Part shown: positions 45,527 to 47,454 of the stretch, one piece after another
Numbering within the stretch: position 1 is the first letter of the stretch
Layout of the letters: each line of letters starts with the position of its first letter
Assembly (NCBI RefSeq): GCF_001039355.2
Contig: NW_019773738.1
Location: forward strand, 1,962-49,415
Length of the DNA: 47,454 nt
DNA from: Lingula anatina
Taxonomy: Eukaryota; Brachiopoda; Lingulata; Lingulida; Lingulidae
Reading direction: 5' to 3'
Notes under the pieces: model-generated
What the model was told of the DNA's origin: nothing
Database searches by the model: none
Seen by the model: only the letters and a program-made list of their open reading frames with translations
Position numbers and translations under genes: made by a program

Positions 45527-45857
45527 TGCCAACTTTTGTAACTGACATTAAAAAATTGCAGAAAATCTCAGTGGAATATTTTTTATGGGTTGAAATATGT
45601 TTTGCATTTTTTTCTGTGAATGCTGCTTCAACCTTGTGGCTTCAACATGCCATGTTTTTAACAGTAAAATTGGATGTGATGCACAATCTGTTTGCTTATG
45701 TACAATGTGGTGCCTTTAAACAAGATCCAGAAGACAGCATACCTTAAGTAAGGTCTATTCTTATCCAGCAGCAGACATTTTAAGATGTTATACTGTACAC
45801 AGTATTGGAACATTGTTTTCCATTTTTGTTGCACATTTGCAGGGGATTCTACCTCGC

Positions 45858-46081
45858 TAAGACTGCATTCCCACAGATCGATCTATCACCCTGGGGAGTC
45901 TCACTAGATTGCTGTCAGCCTGACCGGCTTAAATGTCTGTCGCGCCTACTTAAAGCTGTAAGGGGGTAATTCAATTTTGTGCTCGCTTGGCTCTCGGAAG
46001 CTGACAGTAATTTAGCTTGAACCCCCAGGGAGTTAGGTCAATCTAGATGGATCGATCTAAATCTGTGGGAACCCAGTCTTA
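45858..46081. mobile_element. MITE, same family, copy 3, downstream of MED22
   Basis: Best-preserved ends: TAAGACTGCATTCCCACAGA and TCTGTGGGAACCCAGTCTTA are inverted with only two mismatches over 20. They are bounded by TA on each side, as expected of a Tc1/mariner-type TA target duplication. Internal sequence matches the 19758 copy. It may be part of the MED22 3'UTR. Confidence 0.82.
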
Positions 46082-47013
46082 AGTCTCTGGAAAAAGAAAG
46101 TGATTTAACCATGGTGATATGAGTAGTGTCTTGGGCACACAATTAAGGAGAGAGTCCTTCAATTTGCAACAGCACCTTATCATGCAATTTTTTTTTTTAT
46201 AATGATAAGATTTATTTGCATACAATGTTGGACGCTAACTGTAATAATAAATTGAATTTACAGATACAAAACGCTTTAATGAGGTCATAAAAATATATCA
46301 AAAAGTGAAGAAAAGAAAGAAAATTAAATTTGATAAAAGTCATGAATGTAAGAAAATTATGAAGTCAACTTACTTTAACATATCCTATCCAGAAAGTTAA
46401 CACACAAATCAAATTTTCTGTCTAAAAGTATGCAATTTTCACCTACAAGTACTCTGGAATTGTTGCTCTCCCCTTCTTCACTTGAATGCAATATGTTTTA
46501 TCATTTCTAATAATTTGATAATTTGGTTTCAAATGACTAGCCAGCCAGTTAGACCGCCTTGCTTTCCTGTAAAATTTTCAGAAGGAAATGTCAAGGAATA
46601 TTATTCTTGTCAAGGACTTCCTTGGTTTTTAAAATCCTAATTGGGAAGGATAAGTACCTTTGTAGCATTTATAGACAAAGAAAAAATTATGGTACATTTT
46701 CCAACACATACCAAAGCCTTGAGGACTGTGTTATGGTAGCTTGGATTGCTGCGAACTCTACATAGTGTACATTTCTATAAAAGGTGGGATATATCTAAGT
46801 GAGGCATATTTCATATATTGTATATTTCAGTGTTTCACCAGGCAGGGTTATTTAGAAAGTTTGGACTAAAATGCTTATTTCAACTTAAACATTTTATTCG
46901 TAAATTAAACGTGTTAATATCTGGATGTTCGGGCCCGGCGAATATGTCAGAAATCGGTGATGGCATACTGGTAACATTATAATTATTGCATGAGTTAACT
47001 TAAAAAGACCAAG

Positions 47014-47115
47014 ATGGCTGTGCAATGGAAGGAAGCTATCCAAGAAGTTGTTTGCGTCACGCTGTTTTTCGACTGTTTTTTGACTGGGGTTGTAGTGATC
47101 TTGATCGAGGGTTAG
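47014..47115 (+). CDS. Possible first coding exon of an unidentified gene
   Basis: ATG in CCAAGATGGCTG, a YY1/TISU-type start context like that of RPL7A, opens a short frame MAVQWKEAIQEVVC followed by hydrophobic VTLFFDCFLTGVVVILIEG and a stop. It could be a 33-codon first exon with an as yet unseen donor, or chance. The local rise in GC (GGGCCCGGCG at 46930) fits a promoter. I do not recognise the protein. Confidence 0.2.
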   Translation: MAVQWKEAIQEVVCVTLFFDCFLTGVVVILIEG

Positions 47116-47454
47116 GAAAAACGCACAGTTTTTTTTTCACCCAAAGGTTACCTTGACTGTTTCATTGATTGAGGTGTAAGTAGAAGTTAGACATTAAAAC
47201 GTTAGTTCATTTGGAAGTTGATTTCAGGAATGTAAACCTTTCATTTTCAGCAAAACAGTTTGGTGTTTTATTTTCTAAATTTTAGAAATGGATATTTTAA
47301 TATCCATTAAAAAGGATAAATTATACTGATTTTGATTTGTGAACAAAAATAATAATAGCCTTATTGCCAACATGGTTTGACAATATCTACGATTGACTTT
47401 CACCGCCGTGATACACTGTCCTCTACCAGTGTCACGTATTGTCCCCCCCCCCCC

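Larger units (their letters stand above)
45527..47454. other. MED22 downstream region to right edge
   Basis: Holds MED22 3' sequence, one MITE (45858-46081), a candidate AATAAA at 46246-46251, AT-rich sequence to about 46900, then a locally GC-richer stretch with a possible first exon. A C-run closes the window. Confidence 0.5.

Overview
This is a eukaryotic, AT-rich window from an animal nuclear genome. Every gene is split into short exons by GT-AG introns, microsatellites and small inverted-repeat transposons are frequent, and all five recognisable genes are animal housekeeping or signalling genes. The style fits a non-vertebrate bilaterian such as a mollusc or another marine lophotrochozoan, but the species cannot be fixed from the sequence alone. 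No prokaryotic or viral gene was recognised.

Layout. (1) 1-4294: no recognised gene; a GATA-motif tandem repeat, a CRE palindrome, and TGACATCA-rich and GTGTCACT repeats. The right part is probably downstream or 3'UTR of MAP2K7. (2) 4295-17953, minus: MAP2K7 (MKK7), 12 coding exons, 421 aa, with a nearly 5 kb intron holding a 69-bp minisatellite and paired CArG boxes. (3) 17954-20296: MAP2K7/FPGS intergenic region with two MITEs. (4) 20297-27558, plus: FPGS, 15 coding exons, 601 aa. (5) 28939-38142, plus: RABL6, 14 coding exons, 791 aa; intron 1 carries a MITE and a 0.9-kb DNA transposon that still encodes a Myb/SANT-like protein. (6) 40406-44023, minus: RPL7A (Surf3), 7 coding exons, 265 aa, whose introns host at least four recognisable box C/D snoRNAs (two U14, two U24) and one further candidate. 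(7) 44412-45526, plus: MED22 (Surf5), 143 aa, head-to-head with RPL7A. (8) 45527-47454: a MITE and, near the right edge, a possible first exon of another gene.

How they fit together. RPL7A and MED22 form the divergent Surfeit pair known from vertebrates and share a promoter of under about 100 bp, with a TOP start and a YY1-like site at the RPL7A ATG. RPL7A intron RNAs serve rRNA modification and processing, so one transcript supplies both a ribosomal protein and ribosome-assembly guides. FPGS, RABL6 and the Surfeit pair all map to human 9q34, and MAP2K7 to 19p13, two arms of the same (MHC) paralogon; the window therefore looks like a relic of an ancestral linkage group. I found no convincing wholly new multi-gene system. 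The most interesting items are the duplicated snoRNA cargo of RPL7A, the Myb-only transposon, the FPGS upstream ATG whose frame closes exactly at the first splice junction, and several transposon copies with clean target-site duplications.
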